Of a stretch of DNA of 7,047 nucleotides, positions 1-5,259 are shown piece after piece. A program made the position numbers and the translations under genes. The DNA is from Acidobacteriota bacterium (GTDB taxonomy: Bacteria; Acidobacteriota; Terriglobia; Bryobacterales; JACQDG01). The notes below the pieces were generated by a model, which saw only the letters and a program-made list of their open reading frames with translations, was not told where the DNA came from and made no database searches. Numbering within the stretch: position 1 is the stretch's first letter; every line of letters starts with the position of its first letter. The stretch covers positions 1-7,047 of the forward strand of contig JACQDG010000032.1 in assembly GCA_016201185.1 (NCBI GenBank). Reading direction: 5' to 3'.

Positions 1-177
1 ACCGTCATGGCCTTTCAGGAAGAGTTGCAGGATTTTGTCCGGCTCGCAGAGGGCAGGGAAGCCGGCGGCGTTGCGCTGGCAGACGGTTTTGCCGGCTTCC
101 GGGCTGTAGAGATTGCCAACGCCGTTTACGAAAGCACCGCTACCGGGCTACCCGTTCGACTGGCCGAGACCTTCTGA
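1..177 (+). CDS. Gfo/Idh/MocA-family oxidoreductase, C-terminal end (5' partial)
   Basis: An open frame runs from base 1 to a TGA at 175-177, giving 58 residues with no start inside the window. The tail resembles the end of Gfo/Idh/MocA-type NAD(P)-dependent sugar or inositol dehydrogenases: an acidic stretch (EELQDFVRLAEG), then a segment ending in 'EIANAVYESTATGLPVRL', matching the family's closing helix (usually ALEIVxAVYESAxTGxxV). Members reduce or oxidise a sugar-like substrate in the cytoplasm, but the substrate-determining parts lie outside the window. It converges on the DUF6580 gene with a 38-bp gap. The family call rests only on this C-terminal signature. Confidence 0.7.
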   Translation, partial: TVMAFQEELQDFVRLAEGREAGGVALADGFAGFRAVEIANAVYESTATGLPVRLAETF

Positions 178-215
178 AGCCAAGAGACACTGCGGAGAAT
201 GCCTTCGGCAGCCCT

Positions 216-731
216 TTAGGATTGCCGCGCGGGGGCCAGGGTGCGGCGCCGAAGCCAGAAATACGAGCCGAACATGATGGCGGCGTAGAACAGGTCCCCG
301 ACCACGCTGTTGCGGAAGAACGGCAGGGCGGCCACATAGCAAGCCGCGAGACCGCTCCAGGTCATCGGGTACATCGTGCCGCGGACCCAGACCCCGAAGT
401 TGCTGATCAAGAAGAAGGTCACCGAGCCGGCAAGCGACGCCGCCCCCACGCGCACCGGCGTCAGCCTCTTCCGCAGCGTCCAGCCGATCAGGCCGATGAT
501 AACGAATCCAACCCAGGTGAACGGGCTGAACCAGCCGTAGCGACCCTGGTAGACAAAGTGGATCACCGCGTAGTCGCTAATCAGCAATGCGGCCAGCGGC
601 ACAAGCAGGGAGTCGCGCTTGCTTTGAAACGTGCTCCCGGCAAGCAAAAACATGGCCGCCACCGGCGTGATGTTCCAAGGATGAGGCAGGACGCGTAGAA
701 GAATCGCGGCCAGCACATACAAATAAGGCAT
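216..731 (-). CDS. DUF6580 family integral membrane protein (putative transporter component)
   Basis: This 171-residue, very hydrophobic protein has about six membrane segments, near residues 3-15, 19-32, 42-61, 69-86, 95-117 and 125-160. Family-like features are the N-terminal 'LLRVLPHPWNITPVAAM' and the C-terminal 'CYVAALPFFRNSVVGDLFY'. Both match DUF6580 proteins, which are annotated as putative transport proteins with an ECF S-component-like look. The substrate is unknown. The ATG at 731 is supported by AAGGAGG (plus-strand complement 736-742) four bases upstream. The gene lies 49 bp downstream of, and co-directional with, the MBL-fold hydrolase, so co-transcription is possible, although a private promoter may lie in the gap. 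The family call is from recognition, and transport itself is not shown by the sequence. Confidence 0.82.
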   Translation of the reverse strand: MPYLYVLAAILLRVLPHPWNITPVAAMFLLAGSTFQSKRDSLLVPLAALLISDYAVIHFVYQGRYGWFSPFTWVGFVIIGLIGWTLRKRLTPVRVGAASLAGSVTFFLISNFGVWVRGTMYPMTWSGLAACYVAALPFFRNSVVGDLFYAAIMFGSYFWLRRRTLAPARQS

Positions 732-752
732 GGAGCCTCCTTACAGAAACTT

Positions 753-761
753 ATGATAGCA
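753..761 (-). promoter_or_regulatory. candidate extended -10 promoter for the DUF6580 gene
   Basis: The minus strand reads TGCTATCAT, an extended -10 (TGn followed by TATCAT) lying in the 49-bp gap between the MBL gene stop and the DUF6580 start. It would give a leader of roughly 15 bases that still contains the AAGGAGG ribosome site. No convincing -35 box is seen 17 bp upstream, where the sequence runs into the 3' end of the MBL gene, so the call is tentative. Confidence 0.35.
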
Positions 762-780
762 GAATGACTGGAGGGAAGAG

Positions 781-1752
781 CTACTTCCCGCCGAGAATCT
801 CTCCGATGGGTTTGTTCTGCGAGATCTCCTTGTACGCGCCTTCCACCTGGGCAGGGTAAAAATCACCGACCCAATTCTTCACGTTGTCTGGCAACCGGAC
901 GGTGGCGACCTGCTTGTCGCCCTCCTTTTTCACCAGGTCTTCCAGCCTCTGGCCTTTCTTAACGGCGGCTCTCACTGCCTTGTCCAGCTCGATGAAGAAT
1001 TGCTCCTGGCCAGTCAGAAGCTCTGGACCGCCGGGGCCGCCGTGGGCCGGCAGGATGCGCGTTGCCTTGAGTCTCTCGGCCGCGCGGACCACCCTGGGCC
1101 AATTGCCGATGTTGCCGTCGCCGACGAAGTTGTAAGGGCCGTTCACCACCGCGTCGCCCGTGCACAGAATCTGCTCCTTGGGCAGGAAGACGAAACCATC
1201 GCCGCGCGTATGGGCCCAGCCGAAGAAGTAAAACTCCACACGTCGCGAGCCGTCGCTGATCACGTAAGGGCTCTTGTCGAAGGTTTGCTTGGGAGGCTCG
1301 ACCGTGGACTGGTTCAGCTCCGCCACGTCCTTGCGCTCCTTGGCGGCTTGCTGCCAGCGCCCCGGCTCGTACCGCTTCATCTCCTCGGCCACGCCCTTGT
1401 AAGCCAAAGTGGTCGCCCCGGCCGCAGTAAAGATCGAGTTGCCGTAGGAGTGATCGCCGTGGTGGTGGGTGTCGAAGACGTACTTGATGGGCTTGGAGGA
1501 GACTTTCTTCACGTCAGCCAGGGTCGCCCGGGCGCCGCTGGGAAAATTGGCGTCGATGAGGATCAGGTAGTCCTTCATGTCGATGAGGATGTTGTTGCAG
1601 TGGCCCAGGTTTTTAAGGTCGCCTTCGCGAAACCAGATGCCCGGCAGGATTTCCTTGATCGTTTCCGGCTGGGCGTCAGTGCGGCTGGCGAAAAAAGCCA
1701 CCGAACCCAGCGCGGCGAAGACGGCCAACAGCCACGAGCGGGAGAACCTCAT
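781..1752 (-). CDS. Exported MBL-fold (metallo-beta-lactamase superfamily) hydrolase
   Basis: This is a 323-residue zinc hydrolase with a Sec signal peptide (basic MRFSRSW, hydrophobic residues 8-22, probable cleavage after TDA27). It should act outside the cytoplasmic membrane. All binuclear metal ligands expected for the fold are visible: H96-x-H98-x-D100-H101 in 'THHHGDH', H181 in 'AHTRGD', D200 in 'CTGDAV' and H237 in 'PAHGGPG'. A long GTG-started frame reaches 1773, but I chose the ATG at 1752 because AGGAGG lies six bases before it and because the signal peptide then begins normally. The substrate cannot be told: the superfamily includes lactamases, lactonases, glyoxalase II-like and alkylsulfatase-like enzymes. 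It diverges from the FAD oxidoreductase gene and is followed by the DUF6580 gene on the same strand. Confidence 0.9.
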   Translation of the reverse strand: MRFSRSWLLAVFAALGSVAFFASRTDAQPETIKEILPGIWFREGDLKNLGHCNNILIDMKDYLILIDANFPSGARATLADVKKVSSKPIKYVFDTHHHGDHSYGNSIFTAAGATTLAYKGVAEEMKRYEPGRWQQAAKERKDVAELNQSTVEPPKQTFDKSPYVISDGSRRVEFYFFGWAHTRGDGFVFLPKEQILCTGDAVVNGPYNFVGDGNIGNWPRVVRAAERLKATRILPAHGGPGGPELLTGQEQFFIELDKAVRAAVKKGQRLEDLVKKEGDKQVATVRLPDNVKNWVGDFYPAQVEGAYKEISQNKPIGEILGGK

Positions 1753-1758
1753 AAAGCT

Positions 1759-1764
1759 CCTCCT
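1759..1764 (-). promoter_or_regulatory. Shine-Dalgarno site that sets the MBL hydrolase start
   Basis: The minus strand reads AGGAGG followed by AGCTTT and then ATG (1752). The six-base spacing is near ideal for this ATG. The site lies inside the alternative GTG frame from 1773 and could not serve it. This argues against the longer 330-residue version. Confidence 0.8.
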
Positions 1765-1775
1765 GGTGAGCACCT

Positions 1776-1788
1776 AGTGTACAACACT
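1776..1788. repeat. short inverted repeat in the divergent MBL / FAD oxidoreductase gap
   Basis: AGTGT (1776-1780) and ACACT (1784-1788) form a five-base inverted repeat around ACA. It is centred in the only 43 bp between two divergent coding regions. Its position suits an operator acting on both genes, but the arms are short and no good -35/-10 pair was found for either direction. A chance match is quite possible. Confidence 0.3.
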
Positions 1789-1795
1789 CGAGCCC

Positions 1796-3361
1796 GTGCT
1801 ACAGTCACAAGCCGTGAGCAGGCCTTCGAAATTCTCCCGTCGCGGATTCTTGGGGGCAGCGCTGGTAGGGTTGGCGCCGAAAGGCGAGCGCCCCATTGCG
1901 GGCGCCTTTGTCAACGAGTCCCATTTGCAGGGCCATCGGCTGCGGGATCGGGCAAAATTCGCCACGCCTTCTCAGACGGTGAGGATTCCGCTGGTCATCG
2001 TGGGTGGAGGAGTGGCCGGCCTCTCCGCGGCCTGGCGGCTCGAAAAGCGCGGGTTCCGCGATTTTATCCTGCTCGAAATGGAGGGGCAGGCCGGCGGCAA
2101 CTCCCGTTGGGGCGAGAACGAGATTACCGCCTATCCCTGGGCCGCCCATTACGTGCCGGCGCCTGGTAAGAAATCCGCCCTGGTTCGGGAGTTGTTTCAG
2201 GAACTGGGTGTTCTGAACGACGGCCGCTGGGAGGAGCGTTACCTTTGCTTTTCGCCGCAGGAGCGGCTGTACTTGCACGGCCGCTGGCAGGAAGGCCTGG
2301 AGCCCACTCTTGCCGTCACGGCTCGCGACCGCGAGCAATACCGCCGCTTTGAGGAGCGGGTCGAGCAATTTCGGGCCACCGGGCAGTTCACCATCCCCGT
2401 CGATTTGGGCGCCCGGCCGTCGCCGCTCGACCGGCTGTCCATGGCCGAGTGGCTGAGCCAGGAGGGCTTCGATTCTTCTTACTTGAACTGGTACATCAAC
2501 TACGCCTGCCGCGATGATTACGGCGCGCTCGCCGCCGACACCTCGGCCTGGGCGGGCGTTCACTACTTTGCCGCCCGCGAAAGGGAAGAAAAGGGCCCGC
2601 TCACCTGGGCGGAAGGCAACGGCTGGATCGTGAAGAAGCTGCTGGCCAAGCTCCAGCGCTTTGTCCGAACCGGATCGATGGTCCACCAGATTGCGGAGGA
2701 GGGCAGCCGGCTGCGGGTCCGCACCGAAAGCGTGGAGTACAACACGGAGGTTGTGATATTTTCCGCCCCGACATTTCTGGCGCAGTATATTCTGAATGGC
2801 GCACTATTGGAGAAGATCGGCCCCGTCCCCAAATTCCAATACTCGCCCTGGCTAACGGCCAACCTGACCCTGGAAAGGCTGCCGCGGGAGCAGGGCAGCG
2901 AGCCGGCCTGGGACAACGTGATCTACGATTCGCCGGCGCTTGGCTACGTGGTGGCCACGCACCAGAGCCTCCGCTCCCGCGTGGAACGTTCCGTCTGGAC
3001 CTTTTACTGGGCGCTGGCTCAAGGCGCCCCGGCCGGCAATCGCCGCCTGCTCCTCGAAAAAGACTGGAATTATTGGAAGGAAGCTATCCTGAGCGACCTG
3101 GCGCGGGCCCACCCGGACCTTCGGTCCTGTGTTTCGCGGATCGACATTATGCGCCTGGGCCACGCCATGGTGCGCCCGACGGTCGGCCTCCTTTTCTCGG
3201 GAGAGAGACAGCGGCTGGCGGCCGGCTTCGGAAGGGTGCTCTTCGCCAATTCCGACTTGAGCGGCCTCTCCATTTTTGAGGAAGCTCAGTACCGTGGTGT
3301 TCGGGCGGCTGAGCGGGCGCTAAGAATGCTCGGCGGGCGCCATGATTCTTCAAGCCGCTGA
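1796..3361 (+). CDS. Tat-signal FAD-dependent (amine oxidase-like) oxidoreductase
   Basis: This 521-residue flavoprotein begins with a twin-arginine signal (SRRGFLGAALVG, residues 14-25), implying folding with cofactor and then export. A Rossmann FAD-binding motif GGGVAGLSAA sits at residues 70-79, and E94 in 'ILLEMEG' fits the ribose-binding acid at the end of the second strand. 'AGGNSRWGE' follows, as in flavin-containing amine oxidases and NAD(P)-binding-8 proteins. Near the C-terminus 'GFGRVLFANSDLSGLSIFEEA' (residues 477-497) looks like the second FAD-contacting segment. The substrate is unknown. The first possible start is GTG 1796. A second GTG at 1814 keeps the whole Tat signal, and neither has a clear ribosome site. 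It diverges from the MBL hydrolase and converges on the response regulator with an 85-bp gap, in which I see no clear terminator. Confidence 0.85.
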   Translation: MLQSQAVSRPSKFSRRGFLGAALVGLAPKGERPIAGAFVNESHLQGHRLRDRAKFATPSQTVRIPLVIVGGGVAGLSAAWRLEKRGFRDFILLEMEGQAGGNSRWGENEITAYPWAAHYVPAPGKKSALVRELFQELGVLNDGRWEERYLCFSPQERLYLHGRWQEGLEPTLAVTARDREQYRRFEERVEQFRATGQFTIPVDLGARPSPLDRLSMAEWLSQEGFDSSYLNWYINYACRDDYGALAADTSAWAGVHYFAAREREEKGPLTWAEGNGWIVKKLLAKLQRFVRTGSMVHQIAEEGSRLRVRTESVEYNTEVVIFSAPTFLAQYILNGALLEKIGPVPKFQYSPWLTANLTLERLPREQGSEPAWDNVIYDSPALGYVVATHQSLRSRVERSVWTFYWALAQGAPAGNRRLLLEKDWNYWKEAILSDLARAHPDLRSCVSRIDIMRLGHAMVRPTVGLLFSGERQRLAAGFGRVLFANSDLSGLSIFEEAQYRGVRAAERALRMLGGRHDSSSR

Positions 3362-3446
3362 TTTGTCCAAATGCCCCAACAATTCATGTGGGAACGCGTT
3401 GTTAATTTCTATGACTTCGCAGCGAGTGGCGCAGCTTCCAATGGGT

Positions 3447-4148
3447 TTAGGATGTGGAAAAGCGATAGCCGATTCCTTGCTCGGTGAGAATAAAGCGGGG
3501 ATGGGGCAGGTCGGGTTCGATTTTCCTGCGCAGGTGGCCGACGTGCACGCGCAGGGTTTGGGTGTCGTCTCCATACTCCGGCGCCCAGACCTTTTGCAGG
3601 ATCGTCTTGCAACTGACGACGCAATCTGCGTTCTGGACGAGGTAGGCCAGAATGTCGAACTCGGTGCGGGTGAGGTGAATTTCAGCCTTTCCGCGGAGGA
3701 TCCGGCGGCGGGCCAGGTCGATTTTCAGGTCTCCTCGCAAAACGACGGGCTCGGGCCTAGTGACGGCGGCCGCGGCCCGGCGGAGCAGGGCGCGGATGCG
3801 AGCCAGTAATTCGCCAGCGGCGAAGGGTTTGGTAATGTAATCGTCGGCCCCCAGGTCCAGCGCGGCGATCTTGCCGGCCTCGTCCCCCAGAGCGGAAAGA
3901 ATCAAAATTGGCGCTGCCAGCCATAGGCGAAGCTGCTGGCAGACCTCCAAACCGTTTAGCCTGGGCAGCAAACGTTCCAGGATGACCAGGTCGGGTGTGT
4001 GATCCACGGCCACGTCCAACGCATCGTCCCCGTTGGCGGCCAGGAGAACTTCAAATTTATGCCGAGTGAGGACCGTCTTCAAATAGTTGCGGACGGGCTC
4101 TTCGTTATCCGCTACCAGGATTCGGGCGGGCTTTGTCGGCGCGGGCAT
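3447..4148 (-). CDS. OmpR/KdpE-type response regulator with atypical receiver (Glu at phosphosite)
   Basis: This 233-residue DNA-binding regulator has an N-terminal receiver (about residues 9-123) and a C-terminal winged helix (about 130-231). The output domain contains 'HLTRTEFDILAYLV' and 'LRVHVGHLRRKIEPD...ILTEQGIGYRF', closest by eye to KdpE. In the receiver the switch Ser85, the Lys107 of 'ITKPF' and the acidic D14 are kept. However, the phosphoacceptor position in 'PDLVILERLLP' is Glu58 instead of Asp, and the second acidic-pocket residue is Asn15 ('ADNEEP'). Glu may mimic the phosphorylated state, so the protein may be constitutively active or controlled otherwise. No histidine kinase or kdp genes are adjacent. 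The frame extends to a TTG at 4160, but AGGAG directly abuts that codon and lies 12 bases before ATG 4148, so I chose the ATG. A strong promoter lies upstream at 4240-4268. Confidence 0.92.
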   Translation of the reverse strand: MPAPTKPARILVADNEEPVRNYLKTVLTRHKFEVLLAANGDDALDVAVDHTPDLVILERLLPRLNGLEVCQQLRLWLAAPILILSALGDEAGKIAALDLGADDYITKPFAAGELLARIRALLRRAAAAVTRPEPVVLRGDLKIDLARRRILRGKAEIHLTRTEFDILAYLVQNADCVVSCKTILQKVWAPEYGDDTQTLRVHVGHLRRKIEPDLPHPRFILTEQGIGYRFSTS

Positions 4149-4192
4149 GCAGGATTTCAACTCCTTTCCGGCTGCGAAACAGGTCCCGGCGA

Positions 4193-4248
4193 TGGTATTA
4201 ACCCTAATATACTACTACCTCTGAGTACACCCATAAGTAATAATACCA
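4193..4248. repeat. 8-bp inverted repeat overlapping the response regulator -10 box
   Basis: TGGTATTA (4193-4200) and TAATACCA (4241-4248) are perfect inverted copies separated by 40 bases. On the minus strand the upstream copy overlaps the extended -10 (TGGTATTAT) of the response regulator promoter, and the other lies about 35-40 bases into the predicted leader. This placement suits an operator pair for autorepression or a long-range RNA stem. OmpR-family sites are more often direct repeats, so the bound protein is unknown. Confidence 0.4.
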
Positions 4249-4268
4249 GCCTGCCACGAATGTGTCAA
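4240..4268 (-). promoter_or_regulatory. strong sigma70-type promoter of the response regulator gene
   Basis: On the minus strand a perfect -35 TTGACA (4268-4263) is separated by exactly 17 bases from TATTAT (4245-4240). TGG precedes the -10, making it also an extended -10. Transcription should begin near 4233, giving a leader of about 85 bases to the ATG at 4148. Few promoters in GC-rich genomes match this well, which suggests high basal expression unless the overlapping inverted repeat is used for repression. Confidence 0.8.
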
Positions 4269-4476
4269 TTACTTTAAATGGGATTTGTTTTGAAGCAATT
4301 TCGGGCGTGATTGGGGGCGATATGGCATACCGGGACAGTTTCGCCCGGGTGGGCGCAGGCTGTTGTGGCGCATGGATTTATGGGCGGGTTACTTTATGAC
4401 GACCTGGAGGGCGGTAGGGGGTTGCTGGGCGGCCAATCCGTGATTGTGCAAGCTGCAAGGGGCGAACTGGGCTTGC

Positions 4477-4482
4477 TAGACT
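4477..4482 (+). promoter_or_regulatory. possible -10 box of the tRNA-Arg gene
   Basis: TAGACT preceded by TGC forms an extended -10-like element. It would start transcription near 4489, about eight bases before the tRNA. The -35 region at the expected distance (TGCAAG) is poor, so this is a weak call. Confidence 0.3.
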
Positions 4483-4496
4483 GGGGTCATTACGAC

Positions 4497-4573
4497 GCGC
4501 CCGTAGCTCAGCTGGATAGAGCGGCAGACTTCGAATCTGTAGGTCGGGGGTTCGACTCCCTCCGGGCGCGCCA
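4497..4573 (+). tRNA. tRNA-Arg (anticodon TCG)
   Basis: This is a complete 77-base cloverleaf. Acceptor arm GCGCCCG (4497-4503) pairs with CGGGCGC (4563-4569), followed by discriminator G and an encoded CCA (4571-4573). The D arm has GCTC/GAGC around AGCTGGATA, and the anticodon stem GCAGA/TCTGT encloses loop CTTCGAA with anticodon TCG. The T arm has GGGGG/CCCTC around TTCGACT. It reads CGA codons, and other CGN codons by wobble depending on modification of the first anticodon base. All stems are intact, so it should be functional. No second tRNA and no copy of its 3' end was noticed elsewhere in the window. Confidence 0.96.
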
Positions 4574-4612
4574 CGCTTCCGCACGGCACTTAATAGCCGC
4601 CGTCCCCGGCGC

Positions 4613-4861
4613 TCAGTTCGAGTTGGAGTAGTTCAGCCGGTTCAGGCCCGCCAGCGCCGCCACCTTGTAGCATTCCGCCAGCGTCGGGTAGTTGAAAACG
4701 GTATTCACGAAGAAATCAATGGTCCCTTCAAAGGCCAGCACCGCCTGGCCGATGTGGCTCAACTCGGTGGCGCCCTCGCCGATGATATGGACGCCGAGCA
4801 GCCGCCGCTTCTCGCGGTGGGACAGCAGCTTCAGCGTGGGAACTGTAGGAATATAGCACAC
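4613..4861 (-). pseudogene. sthA: C-terminal remnant of soluble NAD(P) transhydrogenase (SthA)
   Basis: About 73 residues (coding bases 4616-4834) match the dimerisation-domain end of soluble pyridine nucleotide transhydrogenase: 'LLGVHIIGEGATELSHIGQA', 'FFVNTVFNYPTLAE' and 'YKVAALAGLNRL'. The intact enzyme is about 460-470 residues and carries the FAD site, the redox region and the NAD(P) site upstream. None of these is present in any frame. The frame continues upstream only to a TGA at 4913-4915 through non-homologous sequence. The GTG at 4861, 17 bases after the PilZ stop, is the only available far-upstream start, so a short product could be made as a tail of the PilZ operon. The remaining piece lacks internal stops, suggesting recent truncation or continued translation. 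A functional stand-alone peptide is less likely. Confidence 0.85.
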
Positions 4862-4878
4862 CGTAATTCCCCGAGGCG

Positions 4879-5220
4879 CTAGCCGCCAGCGGGTGGTGGC
4901 AGGAACATGTGGTCAGGCTGCCAGCGGTCGGGGTCCCAGCGGCAGCTGTCGGCAAATTCCAGCCCGAGGCGAAAATCCCGCTCGCGGCGACGGCTATAGC
5001 GGACCTCGGCCTGGAACCGGATACCAGGGGCCACCAGCTCGATTACGGAACCGGCCTCGAGGGGGGTTTCGACCGCGACGGCGGCGCCTTCCCGGCTTAC
5101 GTCCTCGAGCAGGGCCGAAACGGCATGAATCCCTCCCCGCCCATCGCTGTGCCGGATTTCGACCAAATGTGAGCACAGGTAGCGCGGACTGCGGCGTCGC
5201 TCAATGAAAGATGCAGGCAC
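4879..5220 (-). CDS. PilZ domain protein (probable c-di-GMP receptor)
   Basis: This 113-residue single-domain protein has both c-di-GMP-binding signatures of PilZ: R9-x-x-x-R13 in 'RRSPR' and D40-x-S42-x-x-G45 in 'DVSREG', separated by 26 residues. The following beta-rich part ends with 'RLGLEFADSCRWDPDRWQPDHMF', a tail style I associate with acidobacterial PilZ proteins. It is cytoplasmic, with no membrane segment. The GTG at 5220 is the only start that keeps the RxxxR motif, and no Shine-Dalgarno site is obvious. The gene follows the radical SAM gene by 39 bp on the same strand, so the two are probably co-transcribed, and it is followed by the sthA remnant. Single-domain PilZ proteins usually relay c-di-GMP to a partner protein; the partner here is unknown. 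Confidence 0.88.
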   Translation of the reverse strand: MPASFIERRRSPRYLCSHLVEIRHSDGRGGIHAVSALLEDVSREGAAVAVETPLEAGSVIELVAPGIRFQAEVRYSRRRERDFRLGLEFADSCRWDPDRWQPDHMFLPPPAGG

Positions 5221-5259
5221 AACGCACCAAGCGGGGAAGTCGTGGAACGCCGGGCAGGA

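Larger units (their letters stand above)
4149..4496. other. 348-bp intergenic region between response regulator and tRNA-Arg
   Basis: No credible coding region is seen. The left part (about 4190-4280) is markedly AT-rich against the surrounding GC-rich DNA. It holds the response regulator promoter and an 8-bp inverted repeat. The right part (about 4300-4496) is GC-rich and structureless apart from a small perfect hairpin CGCCC/GGGCG at 4342-4355 without a T-run. It ends with a weak possible tRNA promoter. Confidence 0.6.

Noticed and set aside
200..210. TGCC-TTC-GGCA hairpin between the two convergent genes at the left end
   Set aside because: Only four base pairs and no T-run; not adequate for a terminator call.
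222..698. 158-codon plus-strand frame
   Set aside because: It is antisense to the DUF6580 gene, is rich in charged low-complexity sequence, and has no match to a known family.
1000..2169. 389-codon plus-strand open frame
   Set aside because: It is antisense to the MBL gene and then out of frame with the FAD oxidoreductase; its length reflects GC-rich third positions, and both real genes have clear motifs.
1805..2686. 293-codon minus-strand open frame
   Set aside because: It lies entirely antisense to the FAD oxidoreductase, with low-complexity composition and no domain.
3362..3446. possible terminator between the convergent flavoprotein and response regulator genes
   Set aside because: No stable stem followed by T or A tracts was found by eye in these 85 bases.
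3342..3809. 155-codon plus-strand frame
   Set aside because: It is antisense to the response regulator output domain, which is unambiguous.
4342..4355. CGCCC/GGGCG perfect hairpin
   Set aside because: Five base pairs without a following T-run and not downstream of a gene in the right orientation; common by chance in GC-rich DNA.
4378..4584. 68-codon minus-strand frame over the tRNA containing GGSRTPDLQIRSLPLYPAEL
   Set aside because: This is the familiar spurious peptide produced by reading the antisense of a tRNA gene; the locus is tRNA-Arg.
4311..4631. 106-codon plus-strand frame running through the tRNA
   Set aside because: It spans the whole tRNA gene and the sthA remnant end, has no recognisable domain and no ribosome site.
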